In this document: positions 32,285 to 41,521 of the stretch, piece after piece
How the letters are laid out: every line of letters begins with the position of its first letter
Numbering within the stretch: the first letter of the stretch is position 1
Assembly (NCBI GenBank): GCA_963788935.1
Contig: CAWBIM010000016.1
Location: forward strand, 372,001 to 436,000
From: JAOPZW01 sp963788935
Lineage (GTDB): Bacteria > Actinomycetota > Thermoleophilia > Solirubrobacterales > Solirubrobacteraceae
Direction: 5' to 3'
DNA length: 64,000 nucleotides
The notes under the pieces: generated by a model
Databases searched by the model: none
What the model was told of the DNA's origin: nothing
What the model saw: only the letters and a program-made list of their open reading frames with translations
Made by a program: the position numbers and the translations under genes

Positions 32285-35098
32285 GCACGATCCCGCAGAC
32301 CCGGCCGGCCCGCGAGCGGACGCCCGCGCCGATCCAGCGCCCGAACGAGATCGGCGTGACGACGACGCGCATCGACGGCATCCCGAAGGTCAAGGGCGAG
32401 TTCGCCTACTCGTCGGACCTCAACGTCGAGGGGATGCTGTGGGGCGCGACCCTGCGCAGCCCGCACCCGCGCGCGGACATCTGGTCGATCGACATCGCCG
32501 CCGCGCTCGCGATGCCCGGCGTGCACGCCGTCCTCACGCACGAGGACGTCCCCGGCCGCAAGACCTACGGCATGGAGCACGCCGACCAGCCCGTGCTGGC
32601 GATGCACAACGTCCGCTTCCAGGGCGAGCCGGTCGCGATCGTCGCCGCCGACCACCTCGAGACCGCGCGCCGCGCGGCGGCCGCGATCGCGGTCGAGTAC
32701 GAGGTCTCGGACCCGGTGAGCGACGCCGAGGCGGCGATGGCGCCCGACGCGCCGCGCGTGCACCTCGGCGGCAACGTCCTGCGCCACGTGCGCATCAACC
32801 ACGGCGACCCCGACGCGACCGCCGACGTCGTCGTCACCGGCGAGTACGAGGTCGGGATGCAGGACCAGGCCTTCCTCGGCCCCGAGTCCGGCCTGGCCGT
32901 GCCCGACGGCGAGGGCGGCGTCGACCTCTACATCGCGACCCAGTGGCTGCACGTCGACCGCGACCAGCTCGCCGAGAGCCTCGGGCTGCCGCCGGAGAAG
33001 GTCCGCCTCACGCTCGCGGGCGTGGGCGGCGCGTTCGGCGGGCGCGAGGACCTGTCGATGCAGGTCCACGCGTGCATGCTCGCGCTCCACACCGGGCGGC
33101 CGGTCAAGGTCGTCTACAACCGCGAGGAGTCCTTCTTCGGCCACGTCCACCGCCACCCGTGCACGATGCGCTACGAGCACGGCGCGACGCAGGACGGCGA
33201 CCTCGTCTACGTCCGCGCGCGGATCGTGCTCGACGGCGGGGCGTACGCCTCGTCGTCGACCGCCGTCGTCTCGAACGCGGCCTGCTTCGCCGCCGGCCCG
33301 TACGACGTGCCCAACGCGCGCATCGACGGCTACGTGACCTACACGAACAACCCGCCGTGCGGCGCGATGCGCGGCTTCGGCGCCGTCCAGGTCGCGATCG
33401 GCCACGAGGCGCAGATGGACAAGCTGGCCGCCGCGCTCGGCATGGACCCGGTCGACCTGCGCATCCGCAACGCGATGAAGCCGGGCTCGCGCATGCCGAC
33501 CGGCCAGCTGATCCCCGAGCCCGCCCCGGTGGCCGAGCTGCTCGAGCGCCTGCGCGCGATGCCGCTGCCGGCCGAGCCGCCGGCGCTCAGCGACCGCGAC
33601 CTGCGCGAGCTGCCGGGCGGCGTGTCGAACACGACCCACGGCGAGGGCGTCGCGCGCGGCGTCGGGTACGGCGTCGGCTTCAAGAACGTCGGCTTCTCCG
33701 AGGGCTTCGACGACTACTCGACCGCGCGCGTGCGGCTGTCCATCGACGCCGGCGAGCCGCTCGTCGAGGTCCACACCGCCGCCGCCGAGGTCGGCCAGGG
33801 CGTCGTGACGGTCCAGGCCCAGATCGCCCGGACGGAGCTCGGGGTCGCGCGCGTCGCGGTCCTCGACGCCGACACGCGGGTCGGCTCGGCCGGCTCGAGC
33901 TCGGCCTCGCGGCAGACGTACGTGACGGGCGGGGCGGTGAAGGCCGCGTGCGAGGCGGTCCGCGAGCGCACGCTCGCGCTGGCGGCCGAGCGGCTGGGCG
34001 GCCCGGAGCCGGAGTCGCTCGACGCCATCCGCGACCGCCTCGCCGAGGTCCTCGGCGACGACGTCGTCGAGGAGACGGTCGAGTGGCACCACCGCGAGAC
34101 CTATCCGCTCGACGAGAACGGCCAGGGCGACGCGCACCTGCAGTTCGCCTTCTCGGCCCACCGCGCCGTCGTCGACGTCGACTGCGAGCTCGGCCTGGTG
34201 CGGGTCGTCGACCTCTCCACGACCCAGGAGGTCGGGCGGGCGATGAACCCGCAGGCGCTCGAGGGCCAGATCGAGGGCGGCACCGCCCAGGGGCTCGGCC
34301 TGGCGCTGCTCGAGGAGATCCAGGTCCGCGACGGCAAGGTCCTCAACGCGTCGTTCACCGACTACCTGCTGCCCACCGTGCTCGACATGCCGCCCGTGCG
34401 GATCGAGGTCCTCGAGCACGCCGACCCCGAGGCGCCGTACGGCCTCAAGGGCGTGGGGGAGCCCCCCAACATCTCGACCCCGCCCGCCGTGGCCGCCGCG
34501 CTCCGCGCGGCCACCGGGCGCGACCTCACGCGAGTCCCGGTCCGCCCCGAGCACATCGTCGGGCTGTCGACGGCCGTGCTCACCCTCGACGACCTCGACG
34601 CGATGGACGAGGCCGCGTTCGTCGCCGCGCTCGGCGACCTGTTCGAGCACTCGCCGTGGGTGGCGCGGGCCGCGTACGCGCACCGTCCGTTCGGCTCCGT
34701 GGCCGAGCTGCACGGCGCGCTCGAGGCGGCGATGCGGGCCGCCCCGGCCGACGACCAGATCGCGCTGATCCGCGCGCACCCCGAGCTCGCCGGGCCGCGA
34801 GGCGCGCGCGGGCGAGCTGACCGCGGCCTCGACGAGCGAGCAGGCGCGGGCCGGCCTCCATCGGCTGACCGCTGAGGAGCTCGGCGAGCTCGAGGCGCTG
34901 AACGCCGCCTATCGCGAGCGCTTCGGCTTCCCGCTCCTCGTCTGCGTCCGCGAGCACACGAAGGCCTCGATCCTCGCGTGGGGCGCGGAGCGGCTGGGGC
35001 ACACGCGCGACGACGAGGTCGCGATCGCGCTCGGCGAGATCGCGAAGATCGCCCGCCTGCGGCTGGACGACCTCGTCGCCCCGGAGGACGCGCCGTGA
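32281..35098 (+). CDS. xdhA: Xanthine dehydrogenase molybdenum subunit fused to OHCU decarboxylase, frame broken once
   Basis: Residues 1 to about 765 are a molybdopterin-binding XDH large subunit: VGGAFGGREDL, the MRGFGAVQ arginine loop, ASRQTYVTGGAV and the active-site KGVGEPPN (general-base Glu). The reading continues without a stop into MDEAAFVAALGDLFEHSPWVA, HPELAG and ERFGFPLLVCVREH, which is OHCU decarboxylase (about residues 770-938), the enzyme that makes S-allantoin from 2-oxo-4-hydroxy-4-carboxy-5-ureidoimidazoline. One extra C near 34798 breaks the decarboxylase part; it ends at the TGA 35096-35098 overlapping the HIU hydrolase start. Corrected length is 938 residues. A hidden stop between the two parts cannot be fully excluded in error-prone sequence. 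Confidence 0.85.
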
Positions 35099-35442
35099 GC
35101 CGGATCACGACGCACGTCCTCGACACCGCGAGCGGCCGCCCGGCCGAGGGCGTCCCGGTCGTGCTCGAGCGCGCGGACCCCAACGGCGCGGCGTGGGAGG
35201 TCGTCGGCCGCGGGACGACCGACGCCGACGGCCGCCAGCGCACGCTCGCGCCCGACGGCCGGCGCCTGGCGGGCGGGCGCTACCGCCTGACGTTCGACAC
35301 CGCCGCCTACTTCACGCGCACCGGGCGCAAGGCCTTCTTCCCGGAGGTCGCGGTCGTGTTCGCGATCGACGACGGCGAGGAGCACCAGCACGTGCCGCTG
35401 CTGCTCTCGCCCTACGGCTACAGCACATACCGAGGGAGCTGA
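35095..35442 (+). CDS. uraH: 5-hydroxyisourate hydrolase (transthyretin-like)
   Basis: A 115-residue transthyretin-related protein hydrolysing 5-hydroxyisourate to OHCU. The N-terminal TTHVLDTASGRPA contains the first active-site histidine, YRLTFDT and FFPEVAVVF form the core strands, EEHQHVPLLLSPYGYSTYRGS ends in the invariant YRGS tetrapeptide, and the arginine in the middle is present (GRRLAGGRY). It acts between uricase and the OHCU decarboxylase domain encoded directly upstream. GTG start overlapping the previous stop. Confidence 0.95.
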   Translation: MSRITTHVLDTASGRPAEGVPVVLERADPNGAAWEVVGRGTTDADGRQRTLAPDGRRLAGGRYRLTFDTAAYFTRTGRKAFFPEVAVVFAIDDGEEHQHVPLLLSPYGYSTYRGS

Positions 35443-35449
35443 CACGACC

Positions 35450-36401
35450 ATGACCTCCGTCCTGGGCCACAACAGCTACGGCAAGTCGCAGGTGCGGCTC
35501 GTGAAGGTCACGCGCCGCCCCGACCGCCACGAGCTCACGGACCTCACGGTCGACGTCGCGCTCGAGGGCGACTTCACCGCCGCCCACGTCGCCGGCGACA
35601 ACGCCGGCCTGCTGGCCACCGACACGATGCGCAACACGGTCTACGCCCTCGCCCAGGGCCACGACGACGTCGCCGACCTCGAGCGCTTCGGCCTGCGGCT
35701 GGTCGAGCACTTCGTCGCCGCCGGGCCGCGGGTGACCGGCGCGCGCGTGCGGCTCGTGGCGCAGCCGTGGTCGCGGCTCGCGACGGCGGCCGGGGCCCCG
35801 GACCCGCACGCCTTCCAGGGCGGCAGCGGCGGCCGGCGCATCGCCGTCGTCGCCGGCGGGGCGGGCGGGCCGGTGTCGGTCGAGGCCGGGATCGAGGGCC
35901 TCGTCGTCCTGAAGACGACCGGGTCGGGGTGGGAGGGCTACCACCACGACGAGCTGACCTCGCTGCCGGAGACCGACGACCGCATCATGGCCACCGAGGT
36001 CACGGCGCGCTGGACCTACCGCGCCGCGCCCGGGGAGATCGACTTCACCGCCTCGTGGGAGGCCGTCCGCGACGTGATCCTCACGAGCTTCGGCGACCAC
36101 TACAGCCCGTCGGTCCAGTTCACCCTGCACCGGATGGGCGACGCGGTGCTCGGCGGCCCGGGACGAGGTGGAGCGGATCTCGTTCTCGCTGCCCAACAAG
36201 CACCACCTGCTGTTCGACCTCGGCCGCTTCGGCCTCGAGAACGACAACGAGATCTTCCAGCCGACGACGGAGCCCTACGGCCTGATCGAGGGGACGGTCG
36301 AACGGGCGCCGGTGGCGGGGTCGGGGGCGCGGGTGAGGGCCGGTGTGCGCGCCGCGCCTACGCCACCACCCGCTCGTAGTTCAGCCGCATCAGCGCGATG
36401 A
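35450..36401 (+). CDS. Uricase (urate oxidase), frame broken near the C-terminus
   Basis: A cofactor-free T-fold urate oxidase. NSYGKSQVRLVKVTR carries the catalytic lysine, LLATDTMRNTVYALA the catalytic threonine and substrate loop, and GSGWEGYHHDELTSLPETDDRIMAT, TARWTYR and FGDHYSPSVQFTL are conserved. One extra C at about 36164 shifts the frame before ISFSLPNKHHLLFDL and NEIFQPTTEPYGLIEG. Beyond that point the open frame runs to 36401, 44 bases into the convergent gene, with an atypical Ala/Arg/Pro tail; one more shift would end it at the TGA 36334-36336 (294 residues), which fits uricase better. The C-terminal boundary is therefore uncertain. Confidence 0.85.
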
Positions 36402-36669
36402 CGTCGGCGACGTCGTCGTCGGACTCGATCGCCCGCGCGGCCATCTTCGTCGAGTAGGGGTTCACGGGGTGGGGGCCGACGCGGCCCGCCTCGCGCAGCT
36501 GCGCCCCGACGTCGCGGGGGAAGCCGAAGTGCGCCGACCGGTCGCCGTGGAGGTGGCCCAGCTCCTTGCCGGCGACGGTGAACGCGAACTCGCCGCGGCT
36601 CCCGGGGCCGGCCTCGACGCCCGGCCACGACGTGACCTCGCGCGTGATCGTCCTGCTTGCTCGTTCCAT
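36358..36669 (-). CDS. DUF5519/luciferase-domain family protein, likely SoxR target
   Basis: A 103-residue protein: TREVTSWPGVEAGPGSRGEFAFTVAGKELGHLHGD, HFGFPRDVG, GRVGPHPVNPYSTK. This matches the short conserved family annotated as luciferase-domain or DUF5519, without known activity. I start it at ATG 36669, not the GTG nine bases upstream, because its -10 element TAGCGT ends seven bases before that ATG. Its promoter has the 19-base spacer typical of SoxR/MerR activation with a SoxR box centred in it, and soxR itself is divergent, so it is probably induced by redox-active compounds. Confidence 0.72.
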   Translation of the reverse strand: MERASRTITREVTSWPGVEAGPGSRGEFAFTVAGKELGHLHGDRSAHFGFPRDVGAQLREAGRVGPHPVNPYSTKMAARAIESDDDVADVIALMRLNYERVVA

Positions 36670-36676
36670 GCTCGGC

Positions 36677-36707
36677 ACGCTACAAGTTCAAGTAAGCTTG
36701 AAGTCAA
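36677..36707 (-). promoter_or_regulatory. SoxR-type promoter with 19-bp spacer
   Basis: On the minus strand TTGACT (36707-36702) and TAGCGT (36682-36677) are separated by 19 bases instead of 17. MerR-family activators, including SoxR, act by untwisting such long spacers. The transcript would start at or near the ATG at 36669. Confidence 0.7.
36687..36702. promoter_or_regulatory. SoxR box (TTCAAG-N4-CTTGAA)
   Basis: A perfect inverted repeat TTCAAG TAAG CTTGAA. Its core TCAAG-N4-CTTGA has the same layout as the enterobacterial SoxR operator. It sits inside the 19-base spacer of the minus-strand promoter and five bases before the soxR start codon, so it may both activate the DUF5519 gene and restrain soxR. 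Confidence 0.75.
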
Positions 36708-37196
36708 GTGCCCGAGACGAAGGATCCCAGCGACACCGACGGGACCCCGGCGAGCGAGCTGCTCACCATCGGCGAGGTCGCCCGCCGCAGCGGCGTCGCG
36801 GCCAGCGCCCTGCGCTTCTACGAGGACAAGGGCCTCATCACCTCCGAGCGCGCGGGCTCGGGCCACCGCCGCTACCGCCGGCGGGCGCTGCGGCGCATCG
36901 CGTTCATCGTCTTCGCCCAGAAGGTCGGCCTCACGCTCGACGAGATCGGCGACGAGCTCGCCAAGCTCCCGCCCGACCGCGCGCCGACCCGCCGCGACTG
37001 GTCGCGCCTCACGACGAGCTGGAGCGGGCGCATCGACGAGCGCATCGCCGAGCTGCGGCGCCTGCAGCACGGCCTGACGGAGTGCATCGGGTGCGGCTGC
37101 CTGTCGCTCGACCGCTGCCGCCTGGCCAACCCGCAGGACCGCGCCGGCCAGCTCGGGCCCGGCCCGCGCTACTGGATCGGCGACCGCCCGGCATAG
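36708..37196 (+). CDS. soxR: Redox-sensing MerR-family regulator SoxR
   Basis: A 162-residue regulator. The winged-helix DNA-binding domain is LTIGEVARRSGVAASALRFYEDKGLI; a dimerisation helix follows (GLTLDEIGDELAKLP, GRIDERIAELRRLQHGL), then the [2Fe-2S] binding loop CIGCGCLSLDRC near residues 125-136, the exact spacing that separates SoxR from other MerR proteins. In actinobacteria SoxR is oxidised by redox-active small molecules rather than superoxide and controls a small regulon. It starts at GTG; a SoxR box lies immediately upstream and the divergent DUF5519 gene is the obvious target. Confidence 0.93.
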   Translation: MPETKDPSDTDGTPASELLTIGEVARRSGVAASALRFYEDKGLITSERAGSGHRRYRRRALRRIAFIVFAQKVGLTLDEIGDELAKLPPDRAPTRRDWSRLTTSWSGRIDERIAELRRLQHGLTECIGCGCLSLDRCRLANPQDRAGQLGPGPRYWIGDRPA

Positions 37197-37199
37197 GCT
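37194..37199 (+). promoter_or_regulatory. -10 element (TAGGCT) for adenine deaminase
   Basis: TAGGCT overlaps the soxR stop codon and ends six bases before the ATG at 37206, with no ribosome binding site: a leaderless promoter. Confidence 0.5.
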
Positions 37200-37205
37200 G
37201 GCGGG

Positions 37206-38981
37206 ATGCCGCCGCTCTCCGCCGCCACGAAGACCCTCGCCGACGTCTGCATGGGTCGCACGCCCGCGGATCTGCTCATCGAGAACGGCCGGCTCGTCAA
37301 CGTCCACACGCGCGAGGTCCTCGACGGCGTCGACGTCGCGGTGAAGGACGGCCGGATCGCCATGTTCGGCGACGCGAAGCACACCCGCGGGGCGGAGACC
37401 GAGGTCCTCGACGCCGGCGGCGCCTATCTCGTCCCCGGCCTGATCGACACGCACATGCACGTCGAGTCGGCGATGGTGACGGTCGCCCGCTTCGCCGAGG
37501 CCGTCCTGCCGCACGGCACGACGACGGTCCTCATCGACAACCACGAGATCGCCAACGTGCTCGGCCTCGACGGGATCCGCTGGATGCTCGAGGAGGGCCG
37601 CAACCTCCCGCTGAAGGTCCTGCTCGCCGTCCCGTCGTGCGTCCCCGCGCTGCCCGGCTTCGAGGACGCCGGCGCCGTCCTCGACGCCGCCGACATCCGC
37701 GAGGCGCTCACGTGGGACGGCGTCGCCGCGCTGGGCGAGATGATGAACATGCCGGGCGTCTACGAGAGCGACCCGGGCACGCACGAGATGATCGGGGCGG
37801 TGCTCGACGCGGGGCTGCCCGTCACGGGCCATTGGAGCCTCCACGGCTGGACCGACCACCGCCTGCACGCCTACGCCGCCGCCGGCGTCGACTGCGATCA
37901 CGAGTCCGTCCGCAAGGAGGACGCGCTGGCCAAGCTCCGCGCCGGCATGTGGGTCCAGTTCCGCGAGGGCAGCGCCTGGCACGACGTCGCCGAGTGCGCC
38001 CGCGTGCTCACCGAGGACGGCGTCGACAGCCGCCACGCGCTGCTCGTCACCGACGACATGCACCCCGAGACGCTCGTCTCGAGCGGCCACCTCGACCACG
38101 CGGTCCGGGTCGCGATCGGGTGCGGCCTCGACCCGCTCCTCGCGATCCAGCTGGCCACGGTCAACGCGGCGGAGTACCTGGGCCGCCGGCACGACCTCGG
38201 CTCGATCGCCCCGGGGCGCCGCGCCGACATCCTCCTCGTCGAGGACCTCGAGGACCTCCGCGCGCACGTCGTGATCGCCGACGGCGTCCGGGTCGACCCG
38301 ACCGCCGAGCTTCCCCGCCTCGACCCGCCGCCGGAGTTCCGGACCACCGTCCACCTGCCGCGCGGGCTCACCGCCGACGACCTGCGCATCGCCGCGCCGG
38401 ACGGCGCGGACACCGCGACCGTGCGCGCCATCGGCATGGTCCCGGGCGAGCTCGCCACCGAGCACCGCGTGATCGCCGACGTCCCGGTGAACGGCGGCGC
38501 GATCCCGGCGGCGCCGGACCGCGACGTCCTCAAGGCCGCGAGCATCGAGCGCCACGGCGGCCCGGGCACGATCGGCCTCGGCTTCGTCCAGGGGCTCGGG
38601 CTGGAGCGCGGCGCGGTCGCGACGACCGTCGCCCACGACAACCACAACCTCTTCGTCGTCGGCACGAACGACGAGGACATGCTCGTCGCGGTGCAGCGCC
38701 TGGCCGAGGCCGGCGGCGGCATGATCGCGGTCGAGGACGGAGCGACGAAGGCGCTCGTGGAGCTGCCGATCGCCGGCCTGCTGTCCGACCGCCCCGTCGG
38801 GGAGGTCGCCGCCCAGGTCCGCACGCTCGACCGCGCCTACACCGACCTGGGGACGACGATCGAGTACCCCTTCATGATGGTGTCGTTCCTGTCGCTCGGC
38901 GTCATCCCGGCGCTGCGGCTCACGAACCGCGGGCTCGTCGACGGGCGCGAGTTCGCCCTCGTCGAACCGGTCGTCACCTGA
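37206..38981 (+). CDS. ade: Adenine deaminase
   Basis: A 591-residue metal-dependent amidohydrolase converting adenine to hypoxanthine. The metal site is GLIDTHMHVESAMV (with the HVES motif of Ade), HGTTTVLIDNHEIANVLG, GHWSLHGW, and LLVTDDMHPETL. The C-terminal Ade domain carries VAHDNHNLFVVG, AGGGMIAVEDG and TIEYPFMMVSFLSL, all typical. Full length and unbroken. It supplies hypoxanthine to the xanthine dehydrogenase encoded upstream, giving the cluster an entry for adenine as well as guanine. It ends by overlapping the convergent lipoate-ligase-like gene by eight bases. Confidence 0.95.
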   Translation: MPPLSAATKTLADVCMGRTPADLLIENGRLVNVHTREVLDGVDVAVKDGRIAMFGDAKHTRGAETEVLDAGGAYLVPGLIDTHMHVESAMVTVARFAEAVLPHGTTTVLIDNHEIANVLGLDGIRWMLEEGRNLPLKVLLAVPSCVPALPGFEDAGAVLDAADIREALTWDGVAALGEMMNMPGVYESDPGTHEMIGAVLDAGLPVTGHWSLHGWTDHRLHAYAAAGVDCDHESVRKEDALAKLRAGMWVQFREGSAWHDVAECARVLTEDGVDSRHALLVTDDMHPETLVSSGHLDHAVRVAIGCGLDPLLAIQLATVNAAEYLGRRHDLGSIAPGRRADILLVEDLEDLRAHVVIADGVRVDPTAELPRLDPPPEFRTTVHLPRGLTADDLRIAAPDGADTATVRAIGMVPGELATEHRVIADVPVNGGAIPAAPDRDVLKAASIERHGGPGTIGLGFVQGLGLERGAVATTVAHDNHNLFVVGTNDEDMLVAVQRLAEAGGGMIAVEDGATKALVELPIAGLLSDRPVGEVAAQVRTLDRAYTDLGTTIEYPFMMVSFLSLGVIPALRLTNRGLVDGREFALVEPVVT

Positions 38982-39721
38982 GCCGGTGGCGCGCGGACAG
39001 CGCGCGGGCGCGCTCGAGCGCGACGCCCTCGATCTCGCCCGGCTCGAAGGGGCCGAGCGCGGCGTCGTAGGCGTCGATCACCGCCGCCTCGACGGCCGCG
39101 ACCGACAGTCCGGGCACGCCGTCCTCGGCCGCGCCCGCGGTCGCGGGGTCCCACGTCGAGCCCGAGCGCGGCGTTGACGTCCTCGAGGACCGCCCGCACC
39201 CGCGCCCCGCCGCGGACGACGACGACCGCGCCGAGCAGCGACCCGCCCCGCACGACCCGCTGGGCGGTGCCCACGAGCTTGACGCGCCCGCCCGCGCTCA
39301 CCGTCCACGCGCCCGGGCAGTACTCGCCCGGCACCTGGCCGATCCGCGCGTCGACGCCGACCGCGCGCAGCGCCGTCGCGAACAGGTCCGCCGTGCGGGC
39401 GAAGCGGTCCTGCAGCGCCGCGCCGATCGCCTGCGTCTCGGGCCGGACGTGGTCGAGGCAGAGCGAGCCCTCGTCGTAGGCCGCGGCGTGGCCGCCGGGC
39501 TGGCGCATCACCGGCGTGAACCCGTGCGCCCGCGCGGCCGCGACCGCGCCATCGAAGCCGGGCCGCAGAGCGTCGAGGCGCCCGAATGCGACGGTCGCGC
39601 CCGGGCGGTACACCCGCAGCGTCGGGCCGATCGCCCCAGCCGCGGCGCGCTCCAGCAGGGCGTGCCCGACGGCGATGTCGAGGGCGGGATCGTCCGGGAA
39701 GCCGTCGCGCACCAGGAGCAC
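38974..39721 (-). CDS. Lipoate-protein ligase family protein (LplA/BPL), frame broken once
   Basis: A 248-residue LplA/LipM-type protein after correction. It begins VLLVRDGFPDDPALDIAVGHALL, then PTLRVYRPGATVAFGRLDALRPGF, MRQPGGHAAAYDEGSLCLDHV (the RR/RxPGG-H-A-AY lipoyl-AMP site), and GRVKLVGTAQRVVRGG with the catalytic lysine. It transfers lipoate or octanoate to carrier proteins. One extra plus-strand C near 39151 breaks the C-terminal accessory part. The GTG at 39721 was chosen since TACCGT ends seven bases before it. It diverges from treZ. Confidence 0.82.
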
Positions 39722-39728
39722 GGCGCCG

Positions 39729-39734
39729 ACGGTA
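39729..39734 (-). promoter_or_regulatory. -10 element (TACCGT) for the LplA-like gene
   Basis: On the minus strand TACCGT, seven bases, then GTG at 39721; no ribosome binding site. It shares a 63-base divergent intergenic region with the treZ promoter. Confidence 0.5.
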
Positions 39735-39747
39735 CCCGGGCCGGGCG

Positions 39748-39775
39748 TTGGCCTCGCGGGTCTCCTGGGTAACGT
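39748..39775 (+). promoter_or_regulatory. treZ promoter (TTGGCC-N16-TAACGT)
   Basis: A -35-like TTGGCC and -10 TAACGT with a 16-base spacer; the -10 ends nine bases before the treZ ATG. The -10 hexamer is identical to that of malQ, which also leads straight into a start codon, suggesting the same sigma factor. Confidence 0.5.
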
Positions 39776-39784
39776 GACGCGGCG

Positions 39785-41521
39785 ATGGCCACAGCCGAGT
39801 ACCCCTGGGAGCGTGCGCTGGGGGCGGTCCCGGGCGGCGATGGAACGGTCGAGTTCCGCGTCTGGGCGCCGCATCCCGAGCGCGTCGACGTCCGCGTCGG
39901 CGGCGCCGACCACGCGTTGTCGCCCGAGGGCCACGGCATCCGCAGCGCCCGCGTCCAGGCCAAGGCCGGCGACGACTACGTCTTCGTCGTCGACGGCCGC
40001 GAGCTGCCCGACCCGGCGAGCCGCTGGCAGCCCGAGGGCCTGCGCGGCCCGTCACGGGTCGTCGACCCGCGGGACTTCACGTGGACCGACGGCGGCCGGC
40101 CGGCGGCCGCGGACCTGCGCGACGCCGTCCTCTACGAGCTGCACGTCGGGACGTTCACCGACGAGGGGACGTTCGAGGCCGCGATCGAGCACCTGCCCGC
40201 GCTGGCCGAGCTCGGCGTCACCCACATCGAGGTCATGCCGATCGCCGAGTTCCCGGGCCGCCACGGCTGGGGCTACGACGGCGTCTACCTCAGCGCCGCG
40301 CAGTCGAGCTACGGCGGCCCGCACGGCTTCCAAAAGCTCGTGGACGCCGCGCACGCCGCCGGGCTCGGCGTCGTCCTCGACGTCGTCTACAACCACCTGG
40401 GCGCCTCCGGGATCGCGGCGATGGAGGCCTTCGGCCCCTACTTCACCGAGAAGTACCAGGTCTTCTGGGGCAAGGCGGTCAACTTCGACGACGCCGACAG
40501 CGACCCGGTGCGCGAGTGGGTCCTGCAGAGCGCCGAGGGCTGGGTCCGCGACTTCCACGTCGACGGCCTGCGCCTCGACGCGATCCATGCCATCTTCGAC
40601 AGCGGCGCGACCCACATCCTCCGGGAGCTGGCCGACCGCGTCCACGCCCGCAACCACCGAGCCGTGCTGATCGCCGAGAGCGCCCTCAACGACCCGAAGG
40701 TGATCCGCCCCCGCGGGCAGGGCGGCTGGGGGATGGACGCCCAGTGGGCCGACGACTTCCACCACGCGCTGCGCGTGCTGCTCACGGGCGACGACGCCGG
40801 CTACTACGCCGAGTTCGGCCACGTCGAGCAGCTGGCCAAGGCGTACCGCCGCCCGTTCGTGCACGACGGCGACTACTCGCCGGTGCGCCGCCGCCGCATC
40901 GGCGCGCCCGCCGGCGACCGTCCGGTCGAGCAGTTCGTCGTCTTCGACCAGAACCACGACCAGGTCGGCAACCGCGCCTTCGGCGACCGCCTCCCGGCCG
41001 AGGTCCGGCCGCTCGCGGCGTTCTGCACGCTGCTCTCGCCCTACGTCCCGATGCTGTTCATGGGCGAGGAGTACGGCGAGGACGCCCCGTTCCAGTTCTT
41101 CACCGACCACATCGACAAGCAGATCGCCGACGCCACCCGCGACGGCCGGCGGCGCGAGTTCTCCGCCTTCGCCTCGTTCGCGGCCGAGGACGTCCCCGAC
41201 CCGCAGGACCCCGAGACGTTCCGCCGCTCGAAGCTCACCCGCACGGGCGACCCGGCCCTGGCCGCGCTCTACCGGCGCCTGCTCGAGGTGCGCCGCGACC
41301 TGCCGGCGGGCGCCGACGCGGACGCGGTGGACTGCGACGCGTCCGGGCCGTGGCTGCGGGTGCGCCGCGGCCCGTTCACGCTCGCGGCCAACTTCGCGGC
41401 GGACGCGGCGTCGGTGCCCGTCGGCGAGGCGCTCGAGGTCGTCGTCGCGACCCACGACGGCGCACGCCTGCACGACGGCCAGGTCGACCTGCCGGCCCGC
41501 GCCGGAGCGCTCGTCCGATGA
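39785..41521 (+). CDS. treZ: Malto-oligosyltrehalose trehalohydrolase
   Basis: TreZ (GH13) releases trehalose from the trehalosyl end made by TreY. The 578-residue protein has an N-terminal CBM48-like domain (EFRVWAPHPERVDVRVGG), then LYELHVGTFTDEGTFEAAIEHL, GWGYDGVYLSA, DVVYNHLGASG, the nucleophile region GLRLDAIHAI (Asp about 265), LIAESALNDP (Glu about 298) and FDQNHDQVGNR; the closing MLFMGEEYGEDAPFQFFTDH loop is characteristic of TreZ. It heads the treZ-glgX-treY operon, with ATGA coupling to glgX. Confidence 0.95.
   Translation: MATAEYPWERALGAVPGGDGTVEFRVWAPHPERVDVRVGGADHALSPEGHGIRSARVQAKAGDDYVFVVDGRELPDPASRWQPEGLRGPSRVVDPRDFTWTDGGRPAAADLRDAVLYELHVGTFTDEGTFEAAIEHLPALAELGVTHIEVMPIAEFPGRHGWGYDGVYLSAAQSSYGGPHGFQKLVDAAHAAGLGVVLDVVYNHLGASGIAAMEAFGPYFTEKYQVFWGKAVNFDDADSDPVREWVLQSAEGWVRDFHVDGLRLDAIHAIFDSGATHILRELADRVHARNHRAVLIAESALNDPKVIRPRGQGGWGMDAQWADDFHHALRVLLTGDDAGYYAEFGHVEQLAKAYRRPFVHDGDYSPVRRRRIGAPAGDRPVEQFVVFDQNHDQVGNRAFGDRLPAEVRPLAAFCTLLSPYVPMLFMGEEYGEDAPFQFFTDHIDKQIADATRDGRRREFSAFASFAAEDVPDPQDPETFRRSKLTRTGDPALAALYRRLLEVRRDLPAGADADAVDCDASGPWLRVRRGPFTLAANFAADAASVPVGEALEVVVATHDGARLHDGQVDLPARAGALVR

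Noticed and set aside
32281..35098. XDH large subunit and OHCU decarboxylase as two separate genes
   Set aside because: Both domains are in one uninterrupted frame at the junction with no stop or ribosome binding site; treated as a fusion, with the caveat of local sequence errors.
36708..37196. Generic MerR-type metal regulator
   Set aside because: The four-cysteine CIGCGC-to-C spacing and the adjacent SoxR-type operator identify it as SoxR.
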